In this document: one piece after another, positions 1 to 6,786 of the stretch
Layout: each line of letters opens with the position of its first letter
Position numbering within the stretch: position 1 is the first letter of the stretch
Translations under genes and position numbers: made by a program
Notes under the pieces: model-generated
Told to the model about the DNA's origin: nothing
The model's database searches: none
Seen by the model: the letters and a program-made list of their open reading frames with translations, nothing else
NCBI GenBank assembly: GCA_001593855.1
Contig: LUCC01000030.1
Location: 1 to 8,810, forward strand
From: Candidatus Hecatellales archaeon B24
GTDB lineage: Archaea; Thermoproteota; Bathyarchaeia; Hecatellales; Hecatellaceae
Length of the DNA: 8,810 bases
Direction: 5' to 3'

Positions 1-52
1 CTCCGCTGGCAGCCTCCTCAACCCTCCAAACGCCTCCCCAAACGTCTAACAC
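1..52 (-). CDS. possible N-terminal end of a gene running off the left edge
   Basis: A reading frame on the minus strand is open from a GTG at 52-50 to the window edge and would begin MLDVWGGVWRVEEAASG. An in-frame TTG at 58-56 is an alternative start. All three + strand frames are also open at the extreme left edge (their stops lie at 47-49, about 100-102 and about 105-107), so the assignment is weak. I do not recognise the product. The AT-rich stretch around 57-110 could hold a promoter. Confidence 0.2.
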   Translation of the reverse strand, partial: MLDVWGGVWRVEEAASG

Positions 53-138
53 AGCCAAAAATAAAAATAACCCCCAACGACAAGCCAAAACAAAAGCTTT
101 AAGTTGACACCGCCTACGTAAGAATAGAAATCTTTAAA

Positions 139-154
139 AGGAGGCGAGCCTCCT
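139..154 (+). promoter_or_regulatory. GC-rich hairpin ahead of tfs covering a Shine-Dalgarno-like motif
   Basis: The bases AGGAGGC-GA-GCCTCCT form a perfect 7-bp inverted repeat with a 2-nt spacer (realistically a 6-bp stem with a CGAG tetraloop). The left arm is itself a strong Shine-Dalgarno-like AGGAGG, 10 nt before an ATG at 155 that opens only a five-codon frame (MHFAV, TGA at 170-172). An AT-rich TATA-like stretch (TCTTTAAAAG, 131-140) lies immediately to the left. Whether the hairpin is transcribed depends on which upstream AT-rich stretch is the real promoter. It may be chance. Confidence 0.3.
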
Positions 155-196
155 ATGCACTTCGCGGTTTGAAGCCTTCGGAGGCAGAAAGCAGCG

Positions 197-559
197 TTGC
201 AGTTTTGTCCTAAGTGCGGGATGAGGCTGGCTTTAGCCATTAAGGAGGGTAAACGCTCCTCAAGGGTTGTGCTCAAATGCCCCAACTGCAACTACGAGGT
301 TAAAAGCAGGTCTTCCAGCGGCGAAGGTGAAACCGTCATCAGAAGGCCTACTGAGAAGCTTACCCCTCAAGAAGCCATAGTAGTCATAAGCCAGAGAGAG
401 GCAAACCTTAAGACGGCTCCAACCCAAAGAGTTGAATGCCCCCGCTGCGGGAACAAGGAAGCCTACGTCTGGATGGTTCAAACCCGGGGAGCTGACGAGT
501 CTTCAACCCAGTTTTTCCGGTGTACCAAGTGCAGGTACACCTGGCGTGAATATTCCTAA
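197..559 (+). CDS. tfs: transcription factor S (TFIIS-like RNA polymerase cleavage factor)
   Basis: 120 aa, close to the 100-120 aa usual for archaeal TFS. This factor enters the RNA polymerase secondary channel and stimulates transcript cleavage by backtracked polymerase. Two zinc ribbons are visible: an N-terminal one with C4, C7, C28 and C31 (like the Rpb9/TFS N-ribbon) and a C-terminal one with C81, C84, C109 and C112. Between the C-terminal cysteine pairs lies the hallmark QTRGADESST segment, whose D100-E101 pair is the acidic catalytic hairpin tip; the protein ends with the typical TWREYS. The TTG at 197 is the only usable start, because an in-frame TGA lies at 170-172 and no other start codon intervenes. 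GGAGG at 180-184 is the likely ribosome site, with a rather long 12-nt spacing. The gene converges on pncB and the stop codons overlap. Confidence 0.95.
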   Translation: MQFCPKCGMRLALAIKEGKRSSRVVLKCPNCNYEVKSRSSSGEGETVIRRPTEKLTPQEAIVVISQREANLKTAPTQRVECPRCGNKEAYVWMVQTRGADESSTQFFRCTKCRYTWREYS

Positions 560-1746
560 ATCTCAATCTTTTCAAGCTGGGATAAAACGTACCGGCGTAT
601 TTCCGATGGCTTAGGAAGTTTCCCAGCAAGTTTCCCCTGCACTATTAAAGGCTTAAGCATGCTCCTCATTCTTCCGCCACATCTGGGGCAGGAGGGTTTA
701 CGTTCTCCTGCTGGAAGCACTAAATCAGCCATGCACTTGCTGCATCTCCAAAGGTTTTTCCTTCCAGCCAGCTTCCCCCTTTTCGACAGGGGTTTCCCTT
801 CAACTTCAACGATGTCGAGGGCGAAGTCTACGGTTGGAGCGTTGCTCAGGCTTGTTCCAACCCCGAAGCCTTCAACTCCAGCCTCAACAAGCTCGGGAAT
901 CCTGTCTTCCCTTACTCCTCCTGAAACGAAAATTTTCACGTGGCTGTACCCTCTTAGGTCAAGTTCCCAGCGGACCTCCCTGACTATCTCGGCGAAGTTG
1001 CCTCTCCTAGAGGCTGGAGTGTCAAGTCTCACTCCTGAAAGCCTTCTCCCTAAAGCCTCAGCCGCCTTCAACGCTTCAACCTTCTCGTCGAGAAGGGTGT
1101 CTACCAGGGCGATTCGAGGGGCCTCCGGCTCAACTATCTTGTCGAAGGCCTTCACAGCTGAAGCCACATCGCCAAGCAAGATTACAAGTGCGTGAGGCAT
1201 GGTTCCCGTAGGCTTTTCACCTATAAGCCTGGCTCCTACGAGGCATGATACAGCGTCGAATCCTCCTATGTAGGCAGCCCTGTCAATCATTGGGGCTATA
1301 GCCGGATGCATACGCCTGATGCCGAAGGATACGAGAAGGCTTTTCCCCGCCAGCTTCCTAATCCTCGCAGCCTTCGTGGCGATTCCTGAAGCCTGACATA
1401 GGAAGCCCAGCATAGGCGTCTCAAGGAGGCAGTAGTCATAGTAGGCTCCCTCAACCACCATCACAGGCGTTCTAATCCTTCGACTGTCGAAGGCTTGGAA
1501 GATGGTTCCCTCTGGGAGGCTGTAAACGTTTACGGGATGCCCCTCGAAAAGCCTTGCCACCTCCTCAACTCCGCAGAGGACAGCCCACTTCCATCCTTCC
1601 GGCAGGTCGCTGGCTGTCACCTCAGCTAGGGTATGCTTCCGGTCTAATCCTTCCTTCTTCAAAATCTTCTTTGTACGTACGAAGTATATGTCGGTGGTTT
1701 TCCCATCCAGTATTTCTTTTTCCGAAGCTATGTGAAGCCGAGGCAA
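556..1746 (-). CDS. pncB: nicotinate phosphoribosyltransferase, archaeal type
   Basis: 396 aa, near the length of Thermoplasma acidophilum Ta1145, which it resembles throughout. It should convert nicotinate and PRPP to nicotinate mononucleotide in the cytoplasm (Preiss-Handler NAD salvage). Family signatures include FGIRRMHPAIAPMIDR (141-156), GTMPHAL (181-187), VDT (215-217), RLDTPASRRGN (240-250), VSGGV (274-278) and GVGTS (295-299), which together make up the type II phosphoribosyltransferase barrel. C335, C338, C353 and C356 form the C-terminal zinc-knuckle-like domain known from the Thermoplasma structure. The start is TTG at 1746; homologues also begin a few residues before the ASE.I..G..TDIYF segment, so no longer form is expected. 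CCATAAATAAGG on the minus strand (1788-1777) is a possible TATA box giving a very short leader. The TAG stop (558-556) shares bases with the TAA of tfs. Confidence 0.93.
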   Translation of the reverse strand: MPRLHIASEKEILDGKTTDIYFVRTKKILKKEGLDRKHTLAEVTASDLPEGWKWAVLCGVEEVARLFEGHPVNVYSLPEGTIFQAFDSRRIRTPVMVVEGAYYDYCLLETPMLGFLCQASGIATKAARIRKLAGKSLLVSFGIRRMHPAIAPMIDRAAYIGGFDAVSCLVGARLIGEKPTGTMPHALVILLGDVASAVKAFDKIVEPEAPRIALVDTLLDEKVEALKAAEALGRRLSGVRLDTPASRRGNFAEIVREVRWELDLRGYSHVKIFVSGGVREDRIPELVEAGVEGFGVGTSLSNAPTVDFALDIVEVEGKPLSKRGKLAGRKNLWRCSKCMADLVLPAGERKPSCPRCGGRMRSMLKPLIVQGKLAGKLPKPSEIRRYVLSQLEKIEI

Positions 1747-1848
1747 AGCTATCCCATCCCAGTTTATCCCGAGATTCCTTATTTATGGTTTCCCAGTAAA
1801 CGCATTTAACATATTCTGGAGGCTTCATCTTCAAAGGTTTTTCTCCCG

Positions 1849-1862
1849 TTTAAAGTTTAAAT
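1849..1862. promoter_or_regulatory. probable TATA region, pncB side and membrane-protein side
   Basis: TTTAAAGTTTAAAT contains two self-complementary TTTAAA cores and can be read as a TATA box in either direction. It lies about 40 bp before the ATG at 1898 on +, and about 26 bp before an ATG at 1828 on the minus strand. The latter is the usual archaeal distance for a leaderless transcript. Judged by eye only. Confidence 0.4.
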
Positions 1863-1897
1863 GTCCAGCCATTGAAGGGTTATAATCGTGTTCGGCC

Positions 1898-2338
1898 ATG
1901 ACCGGAAAAACAGAAGCTTCTAGGAAAGATGTGAACAGGGCGGTAAGCTGGGCTCGTTGTACGGTTGCCATAAACTTAGCTCTCCTAGCAGCCGGAGCCC
2001 TGTTAGCCAAGACGTTTCACGCCATACTTATCTTAGTGGTTGCAGGTGTAGGACTGGTCTCCTTCTTCGGGGTTTTAATGATAGCCAATTTCCTGTCAGA
2101 GGAGCCAAACCTCAATAAAGGAGAAATGCGTAAGGCATTGACTTCAAGCCTTATCCTGTCGTTTTTAACTCTCATGTCGGTAGTAGCCTTCGTGGAGGTA
2201 TCCTCCATGGACACTGCTAAAACGCTTATCGAAACCTTCAAATGGATAGTCATAACCATCATAGCCTTTTACTTCGGCACCAGAACCATCAAGGAAGCTA
2301 GAGAAGCCATAAACAGGAAAAGCCAGACTGCGAAATAA
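1898..2338 (+). CDS. four-helix integral membrane protein of unknown function
   Basis: 146 aa, not recognised. A short charged N-terminus (1-18) is followed by four hydrophobic segments at about 19-37, 41-65, 82-102 and 113-130, so both ends are predicted on the same side, and the positive C-terminal tail (RTIKEAREAINRK) argues for cytoplasmic. A hydrophilic loop (SEEPNLNKGEMRK) separates helices 2 and 3. The last helix ends in AFYFGTRTIKEA, a pattern I associate with small prokaryotic membrane proteins whose role is unknown. No catalytic motif is visible. The ATG at 1898 lacks a clear Shine-Dalgarno sequence, and the TATA-like element at 1849-1862 fits a short leader. The nitroreductase begins 57 nt after the stop but has its own AT-rich upstream stretch, so co-transcription is unproven. 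Confidence 0.8.
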   Translation: MTGKTEASRKDVNRAVSWARCTVAINLALLAAGALLAKTFHAILILVVAGVGLVSFFGVLMIANFLSEEPNLNKGEMRKALTSSLILSFLTLMSVVAFVEVSSMDTAKTLIETFKWIVITIIAFYFGTRTIKEAREAINRKSQTAK

Positions 2339-2342
2339 AAGT

Positions 2343-2360
2343 AATTAAAGTTTTAAATTC
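2343..2360 (+). promoter_or_regulatory. TATA-like element ahead of the nitroreductase
   Basis: AATTAAAGTTTTAAATTC lies about 40 bp ahead of the TTG at 2396. It is followed by a good ribosome site, GAGGGTG at 2382-2388, 7 nt before the start codon. This supports independent transcription and fixes the TTG start. Judged by eye. Confidence 0.4.
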
Positions 2361-2395
2361 CGGCAGCCCCTACGAGTTCTAGAGGGTGAAAAGGC

Positions 2396-2956
2396 TTGGA
2401 AGTTTTCGACGCCATCCACGGACGGAGAAGCGTCAGAAAGTATAAGTCCGACTCGGTCCCCGAGGAGGTTTTAATGAAGGTTTTAGACGCTGGACGGTGG
2501 GCTCCCTCCTGGGCTAACAGCCAATGCTGGCGTTTCATCGTTGTAAAAGACGCGGAAACCAAAAGGAGGCTCTCAGAAACTCTTACGCCCAGAAATCCGG
2601 CTACTGACGCCACGGCCAATGCTCCCGTGGTTCTGGCTGTCTGCGCCAAACCAGGCCTCGCAGGAATCAAGGCAGGACAGCCTGTAACTGATAAGGGGGC
2701 TTGGTGGTACATGTTCGACGTAGCCTTAGCCGTGGAAAACCTGTGCTTGGCAGCCTACGCATTAGGGCTTGGAACTGTGATAGTGGGAGCCTTCAACCAT
2801 GGAGAAGCCAAACGTATCCTTAAAATTCCAGGAGACATCGAAATAGTTGCTCTGATACCGCTGGGATACCCAGCTGAGGCTCCTCAAGCCACCGTAAGAA
2901 AGGAAATAGGCGAAATCACGTATGCAGACTCGTATGGTAAACCTTACAAGAGCTGA
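2396..2956 (+). CDS. nitroreductase-family FMN oxidoreductase
   Basis: 186 aa, typical of compact archaeal and clostridial nitroreductases. It is a cytoplasmic FMN flavoprotein that probably uses NAD(P)H; the natural substrate is unknown. Visible signatures are the N-terminal RRSVRKY (10-16, FMN phosphate contacts), APSWANSQCWRFIVV (36-50, with N41 and Q43 in the flavin-contacting segment), the dimer-interface helix AVENLCLAAYALGLGTV (112-128) and PLGYPAEAP (155-163). Residue 44 is Cys where many family members have Pro (NSQPW). I believe some anaerobe sequences share this variant, so it is not a defect. The TTG start is supported by GAGGGTG 7 nt upstream. The gene converges on the minus-strand helical protein with a 22-bp gap. 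Confidence 0.9.
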   Translation: MEVFDAIHGRRSVRKYKSDSVPEEVLMKVLDAGRWAPSWANSQCWRFIVVKDAETKRRLSETLTPRNPATDATANAPVVLAVCAKPGLAGIKAGQPVTDKGAWWYMFDVALAVENLCLAAYALGLGTVIVGAFNHGEAKRILKIPGDIEIVALIPLGYPAEAPQATVRKEIGEITYADSYGKPYKS

Positions 2957-2978
2957 AGGTTTCCGAGAGGCGAGGTCT

Positions 2979-3509
2979 TCAAGGCTGACCTGAATGGTCG
3001 AACATTTTTATAAGCTGTTCATGCCTCTGCCTGACGATGTTTAGGTCTTGGATGGTGCCCTGCAGGGCGAAGGCGAGATTCCGTATTTCAGCTTTTCCAT
3101 CCTCCTCGAGGAAGCCTATGTAGACTCTTAAAACTCCTGTGACCAGGTCTATGGTTTCTATGTACTTTTTGAGGTATGGTATAAGATGTGAAAGGCCTGC
3201 TTTCCCCGTGTTTATGCTTTCGATAAGGCTTACGATTTCCTTCATTCCTTCTAGGGCTTCAACTCCTATTGAGCCTGCTTCCTTATATATTTCATCTTCA
3301 CCCATCTTCTCTGAAACTGAAATGCCTGCGAGGTTTAAGGCTTCCCCAAGGTTTTCCGCAACCATCCTAATCCTGTTATGGGCCAAAGACGCGTGAAAAC
3401 TCAGAGGGCCATTGGCTCTCTTCGAAAGCTTCCCAAGGGCTTCAGCCATATCTGATAGGATTTGATGGAAAACCCTGAGGGAGCGTAAAATTTGCGGTAT
3501 AGGCTCCAT
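2979..3509 (-). CDS. uncharacterised all-helical soluble protein
   Basis: 176 aa from the ATG at 3509. A GTG at 3527 would add six residues, but the ATG is preferred because GAGGG (minus strand, 3520-3516) sits at the right distance before it and the GTG has no such site. No membrane segment, signal peptide or cysteine is present. The sequence reads as a series of amphipathic helices (about 4-30, 38-63, 74-96, 103-137 and 143-170), suggesting a four- or five-helix bundle. Polar and charged positions such as H39, H44, N45 and R47 lie near the start of the second helix. I do not recognise the family and see no catalytic motif. An AT-rich palindrome at 3545-3562 probably contains its promoter. 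Confidence 0.75.
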   Translation of the reverse strand: MEPIPQILRSLRVFHQILSDMAEALGKLSKRANGPLSFHASLAHNRIRMVAENLGEALNLAGISVSEKMGEDEIYKEAGSIGVEALEGMKEIVSLIESINTGKAGLSHLIPYLKKYIETIDLVTGVLRVYIGFLEEDGKAEIRNLAFALQGTIQDLNIVRQRHEQLIKMFDHSGQP

Positions 3510-3544
3510 CTGATTGCCCTCAAGCACGAAAAATTTACATGGCG

Positions 3545-3562
3545 AGAAAATTTAAATTTTCT
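3545..3562. promoter_or_regulatory. 18-bp perfect palindrome in the promoter of the helical-protein gene
   Basis: AGAAAATTTAAATTTTCT is a perfect 18-bp palindrome between the two minus-strand genes. It is about 40 bp upstream of the ATG at 3509, where a TATA box would lie, and just past the stop of the glycosyltransferase gene (3577). It may be simply a TATA box in AT-rich DNA, or a dimeric regulator site overlapping the promoter. Confidence 0.4.
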
Positions 3563-3576
3563 GCTCTAAACATTTA

Positions 3577-4788
3577 TTATTCCTCTAGGGGGAGTTCGAT
3601 TTCCCCTTTCATCTCCCGCAAGGTTTCAGCCCATAAACGTTGAAATCCAAGATATCTACCTACGTTTTCAAAGGCATACTTCTCGGCTTTTCTCAGAAGA
3701 ACTTCCACTTCCCGGAAGGCTTTAACAAGCTGAGAGAGGCTTTTCGCATGGAAAAGCTCCTCTCTCTTCAAGCCTAGAACCGCTAGGATCCCTGTAACCA
3801 ATATTTTTCCCTCTAAGTCGTCCTTGAGGAAGTAGCCTGGGAAAGGGTCTAAACGCTCATCCAGAATGCGTTTTTCAAGCTTCTTCTCCAGCAGCCTGAG
3901 TTTTTCCCTCTGGTATAGGAAGCGGTAGACATCCTGCTCGAATTCACCCCAGAACCCTCTTCTCTTCGGTGGGGGGTCATGGAGGATGCTCCATTGGTTG
4001 TCCAGCAGAAACTCGAAGCCGTAGAGCCTGGCGCACAGCAGGTAGTCTATGTCTTCCCCACGGGTTATCCAAGGGTCGAAGGGCAGCTTCTCTGTCAGCT
4101 TCCTGTGGATAGCCATGCATCCTCCGAAGGCGAAACTGGCCGGATTAAGTCTTCTCCTAGACTCTATTACCTTGAAGGCTTCATTCATAAGGGCTGCTTT
4201 ATTCCATGTTAGATTCCATACGGCTTCAGCTTCCTTCAAACGGTAGCCTCTACCCCTATAAACGTAGTAGCCAGCAATGCCTCCAACAAACCTACCTTTC
4301 CGCTTCCTCCCAATAGATTCTAAAGGCTTCTCCAGGAAGTCTCGGTCGATGACAAGCTCATCGTCATCCAGCAACACCGCAACGTCAAAGCCTGAAAGGT
4401 AGGGAAGCAGGAGGCAGAGGTTTCTAACGTTCCCATAGCCATGCATGCTCACGCAGCTGGAAAACCCGGCGAAGCCTTCCTCCGCCAGCTTCCGCTTCAG
4501 CCTTCTGAGGCCTGAAGGATAGAAGACTTTAAGGTTAAGCTTTCCCCGGAAGGGCTTAACGATTTCTTTCACACGCTTTTCCACCTTGCCAGCCAGGCTC
4601 ATCCTGGTTGGAACAGCTAAAACGAGAACTTCGAATTCTCCCTTCAGCTTGACGAGGCTTTCCAGGCAGCGGGAGAGGGTTTCAAAGCTTTCACCCAGCA
4701 CGGTTGGATGGTCGTATACGGCTTCCCCCGGCCTGGGTTTTTCAGCCCTGTCAGTCCAGTAGGTTGGGATTACTATGGCTGCCTTCAA
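3577..4788 (-). CDS. GT-A fold glycosyltransferase (family 2-like)
   Basis: 403 aa, with no membrane segment. It should transfer a sugar from a nucleotide-sugar donor. The N-terminal AAIVIPTY (3-10) is the first strand of the nucleotide-binding fold. DVAVLLDDDELVIDRDF (135-151) carries the DXD metal motif at 141-143, GGCMAIHR (222-229) precedes the acceptor region, and RGEDIDY (243-249) is the catalytic ED motif. H270 in SILHDPPP may be a further metal ligand, as in mannosyl- and glucosyl-glycerate synthase families (GT55/78/81); that layout is similar, but identity with those families is not shown. The C-terminal 130 residues are helical and charged. The TTG start at 4788 lies about 23 bp from the TATA-like CTTTTAAACC (minus strand), suggesting a leaderless transcript. 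It diverges from the GT-B gene at 4859. Confidence 0.85.
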   Translation of the reverse strand: MKAAIVIPTYWTDRAEKPRPGEAVYDHPTVLGESFETLSRCLESLVKLKGEFEVLVLAVPTRMSLAGKVEKRVKEIVKPFRGKLNLKVFYPSGLRRLKRKLAEEGFAGFSSCVSMHGYGNVRNLCLLLPYLSGFDVAVLLDDDELVIDRDFLEKPLESIGRKRKGRFVGGIAGYYVYRGRGYRLKEAEAVWNLTWNKAALMNEAFKVIESRRRLNPASFAFGGCMAIHRKLTEKLPFDPWITRGEDIDYLLCARLYGFEFLLDNQWSILHDPPPKRRGFWGEFEQDVYRFLYQREKLRLLEKKLEKRILDERLDPFPGYFLKDDLEGKILVTGILAVLGLKREELFHAKSLSQLVKAFREVEVLLRKAEKYAFENVGRYLGFQRLWAETLREMKGEIELPLEE

Positions 4789-4858
4789 GGGTTAAACCCC
4801 AGATAAGGTTTAAAAGGTTTCACCTTAATTAATAAAGCGTTTCCTGGGGCTTAGAAGC
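4789..4858. promoter_or_regulatory. divergent promoter with mirrored CTGGGG elements
   Basis: This 70-bp gap serves two divergent TTG-started genes. For the minus gene, CTTTTAAACC (about 4816-4807) is the TATA-like box; for the + gene, CTTAATTAATAAAG (4824-4837) is. Each lies about 23-30 bp from its start codon, so both messages are probably leaderless or nearly so. CCCCAG (4797-4802) and CTGGGG (4844-4849) form an inverted repeat. Read in each gene's own direction, CTGGGG ends 8 nt (minus) or 9 nt (plus) before the TTG. The shared spacing suggests a common control site or ribosome-binding element. Confidence 0.55.
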
Positions 4859-6082
4859 TTGAAAATCCTGTTTACGTGCAAGGAGCTTCCCCACGCTAAG
4901 GTTGTCGGCGGCCCCATCATAGTTTACAACCGGATTAAATACCTTTCGAGAAAACATGAAGTCCACCTCTTATCCTTCTACAGTCCTGAAGACGAAAAGT
5001 TTCTGCCATCGCTGGAAGATTACTGCAGCCGCATCGAGCTTGTGAAGTTTCCTCCTGCGAAAGGCTTAATGAGGGAGGTTTATAACTATCTTTTCTCAAG
5101 CGTTCCCAGCTACATGCTTAAGCTCTACTCGCCGGAGTTAAAGCTTAAACTTAACAGGATGGTGAAGGAGGAAAACTACGACTGCATTATCGCCGAGTAC
5201 TCCTTCATGGGGCAGTACCTCTACCGGAACAAGGGGCTTCCTGAACAAGTTGTCCGCGTAATCTCGGTTCACGAATGCTACACTGATGCCAGGCTTAAAG
5301 TTTTCAAGGTTAAAGGTTTAAGCTTGGAAGGCTTGAAAGCCTACCTCCACTATTTACAGCTCCGAAAATACGAGTTTGAAATGTACCGTTCAGCGGATAA
5401 AGTCCTAACCTTAACGGAGAGGGACAGGGACATCCTCCTAAGCTATGCACCCGACCTGAGAATCAACGTTGTACCCCACGGCGTGGATGTCGAATACTTT
5501 ATGCCGAAGGGCTGGAAGCCTAGGGGGAACGCCGTATGCTACCTTGGAAACTTCGGCCACGAGCCCAACGTCGACGCTGTCCTATACTTTTACCGTGAAA
5601 TCTACCCCAGCGTGAAAAGGGAAATCCCAGACGTGAAGTTCTACGTAGTGGGTAGGAACCCTCCACCGGAGATCAAAGCCTTAGAGGCTGATGGAAGCGT
5701 GGTGGTCACCGGCTACGTTGAGGATGTGCGGCCCTACCTCCACCGCTGTAAGGCCATGGTGGTGCCAGTGAGGCTTGGAGGAGGCTTCAGGGGTAAAACG
5801 CTTGAGGCCCTGGCCTCAGGGGTTCCCCTAGTCTCCACGAGGCTTGGAGTTGAAGGACTCAAAGGCGTTGAAGATGAAGATTACTTGATAGCTGAAAATC
5901 CCAGAGAGTTCGCCGAAAAACTGGTGGCTCTGCTGAGGGATGAGGGGTTGATGGTGAAGCTTTCCAGGAATGGTAGGAGGCTTGTAGAAAGGTTTTCATG
6001 GCAGCGTGGAGTTGAAAGGCTTGAGGAAATCTTGGCTAGGCTGGTTGAGGAAAAGCGGGGAGTGCGTAACCGTGAGGATTAG
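4859..6082 (+). CDS. GT-B glycosyltransferase (GT4-like)
   Basis: 407 aa, the usual size for a GT4 enzyme. It should transfer a sugar, with retention, from a nucleotide-sugar donor to a glycan or lipid acceptor at the cytoplasmic face of the membrane. The N-terminal domain begins MKILFTCKELPHAKVVGGP with the family's glycine-rich loop. The C-terminal donor domain has PHGVD (206-210), CYLGNFGHEPNVDA (227-240), VTGYVEDVRPY (283-293) and GGGFRGKTLEALASGVP (307-323). In the last motif the second Glu of the EX7E pair is E316, and the position of the first (308) is Gly, as in the GT4 subgroup with G-x-(R)-x-K-x-LEA. The TTG start is backed by TATA spacing and by the N-terminal strand beginning at residue 2. 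The 3' end overlaps the next gene by 11 nt. Confidence 0.88.
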   Translation: MKILFTCKELPHAKVVGGPIIVYNRIKYLSRKHEVHLLSFYSPEDEKFLPSLEDYCSRIELVKFPPAKGLMREVYNYLFSSVPSYMLKLYSPELKLKLNRMVKEENYDCIIAEYSFMGQYLYRNKGLPEQVVRVISVHECYTDARLKVFKVKGLSLEGLKAYLHYLQLRKYEFEMYRSADKVLTLTERDRDILLSYAPDLRINVVPHGVDVEYFMPKGWKPRGNAVCYLGNFGHEPNVDAVLYFYREIYPSVKREIPDVKFYVVGRNPPPEIKALEADGSVVVTGYVEDVRPYLHRCKAMVVPVRLGGGFRGKTLEALASGVPLVSTRLGVEGLKGVEDEDYLIAENPREFAEKLVALLRDEGLMVKLSRNGRRLVERFSWQRGVERLEEILARLVEEKRGVRNRED

Positions 6083-6758
6083 GTGGCTTGGCCACGCAGG
6101 CTTCGAGATAGGGCTGGAAGGCAGGGTTGTGCTGGTTGACCCCTGGCTTAAGGAAAACCCGAAGGCTCCCTGCAAGCCCTCGGACCTCGAAAAAGTGGAC
6201 TTAGTATGCGTGAGCCACGATCATCCCGACCACCTCGGCGACTCCATCGAAATCTGCAAGCGTACGGGAGCCGTCTTTCTTTCCACCTACGAGCTTGCCT
6301 CCTACGCTGGGGAGCAGGGCGTGGAGAGGACGGCTGGAATGAATATTGGGGGAACCTATGAGGGGCTGGAAGGCATAACCGTAACCCTAGTTCAGGCCTT
6401 CCACACCGCTGGGAAGGGTGTGCCCGTAGGCTTCATCATCAGGGGTGAAGGTAAAACCGTTTACCATGCAGGCGACACAGGCCTCTTCGGAGACATGAGT
6501 CTAATAGGCGAAATCTACGGGGTGGACGTAGCCCTACTACCCATCGGAGACTATTATACCATGGGCGCCCTGGAGGCAGCCGAAGCTGTGAGGCTGCTGA
6601 AACCCAAAACAGTCATACCCATGCACTACCAAACCCTACCCGAACTAGCCCAAACACCCCAAGAATTCATCCAGCAAGCCAGAAAGAGGGCGCCCGAAGT
6701 CGAAATAGCCGTCCTAAAGCCCGGTGAAACCCTCCAAATCCCTGAGGAAACCTTTTAG
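6072..6758 (+). CDS. metallo-beta-lactamase-fold metal-dependent hydrolase (UPF0173/UlaG-like)
   Basis: 228 aa from the GTG at 6072, the usual UPF0173 length. A longer frame from 6006 exists, but GTG 6072 gives the family-typical start MRIRWLGHAGFEI, and GGGGAGTG (6057-6064) lies 7 nt before it. Metal ligands are visible: SHDHPDH (48-54, the HxHxDH motif with H49, H51, D53 and H54), H111 in AFHTAGKG, D135 in YHAGDTG and H185 in PMHYQT. These give a two-metal centre of the hydrolase type. The natural substrate is unknown; a phosphodiester, lactone or similar is possible. The overlap with the glycosyltransferase gene implies translational coupling. A small protease gene follows after 28 nt. Confidence 0.9.
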   Translation: MRIRWLGHAGFEIGLEGRVVLVDPWLKENPKAPCKPSDLEKVDLVCVSHDHPDHLGDSIEICKRTGAVFLSTYELASYAGEQGVERTAGMNIGGTYEGLEGITVTLVQAFHTAGKGVPVGFIIRGEGKTVYHAGDTGLFGDMSLIGEIYGVDVALLPIGDYYTMGALEAAEAVRLLKPKTVIPMHYQTLPELAQTPQEFIQQARKRAPEVEIAVLKPGETLQIPEETF

Positions 6759-6786
6759 GAGCTGAAGGGAAAAATCCCCATTAGAG

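Noticed and set aside
46..291. 81-codon minus-strand frame at the left edge
   Set aside because: It overlaps the tfs zinc-ribbon region in antisense, and its translation mirrors the low-complexity upstream region; there is no family resemblance.
659..1195. 178-codon open frame on the + strand
   Set aside because: It lies entirely antisense to the well-supported pncB gene, and its translation is rich in Ser, Pro and Leu without any recognisable motif.
3139..3396. 85-codon + strand frame
   Set aside because: It is antisense to the helical protein gene at 2979-3509. The latter has a good ribosome site and a more natural composition, although neither protein is recognised.
4124..4789. Possible frame error in the GT-A glycosyltransferase
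   Set aside because: All expected motifs (DXD, GGC, ED, His) appear in order in a single uninterrupted frame.
6006..6071. N-terminal extension of the MBL-fold hydrolase (22 extra residues)
   Set aside because: The extension lies inside the glycosyltransferase coding region and is not family-like. The GTG at 6072 has a ribosome site at 7 nt and gives the usual N-terminus.
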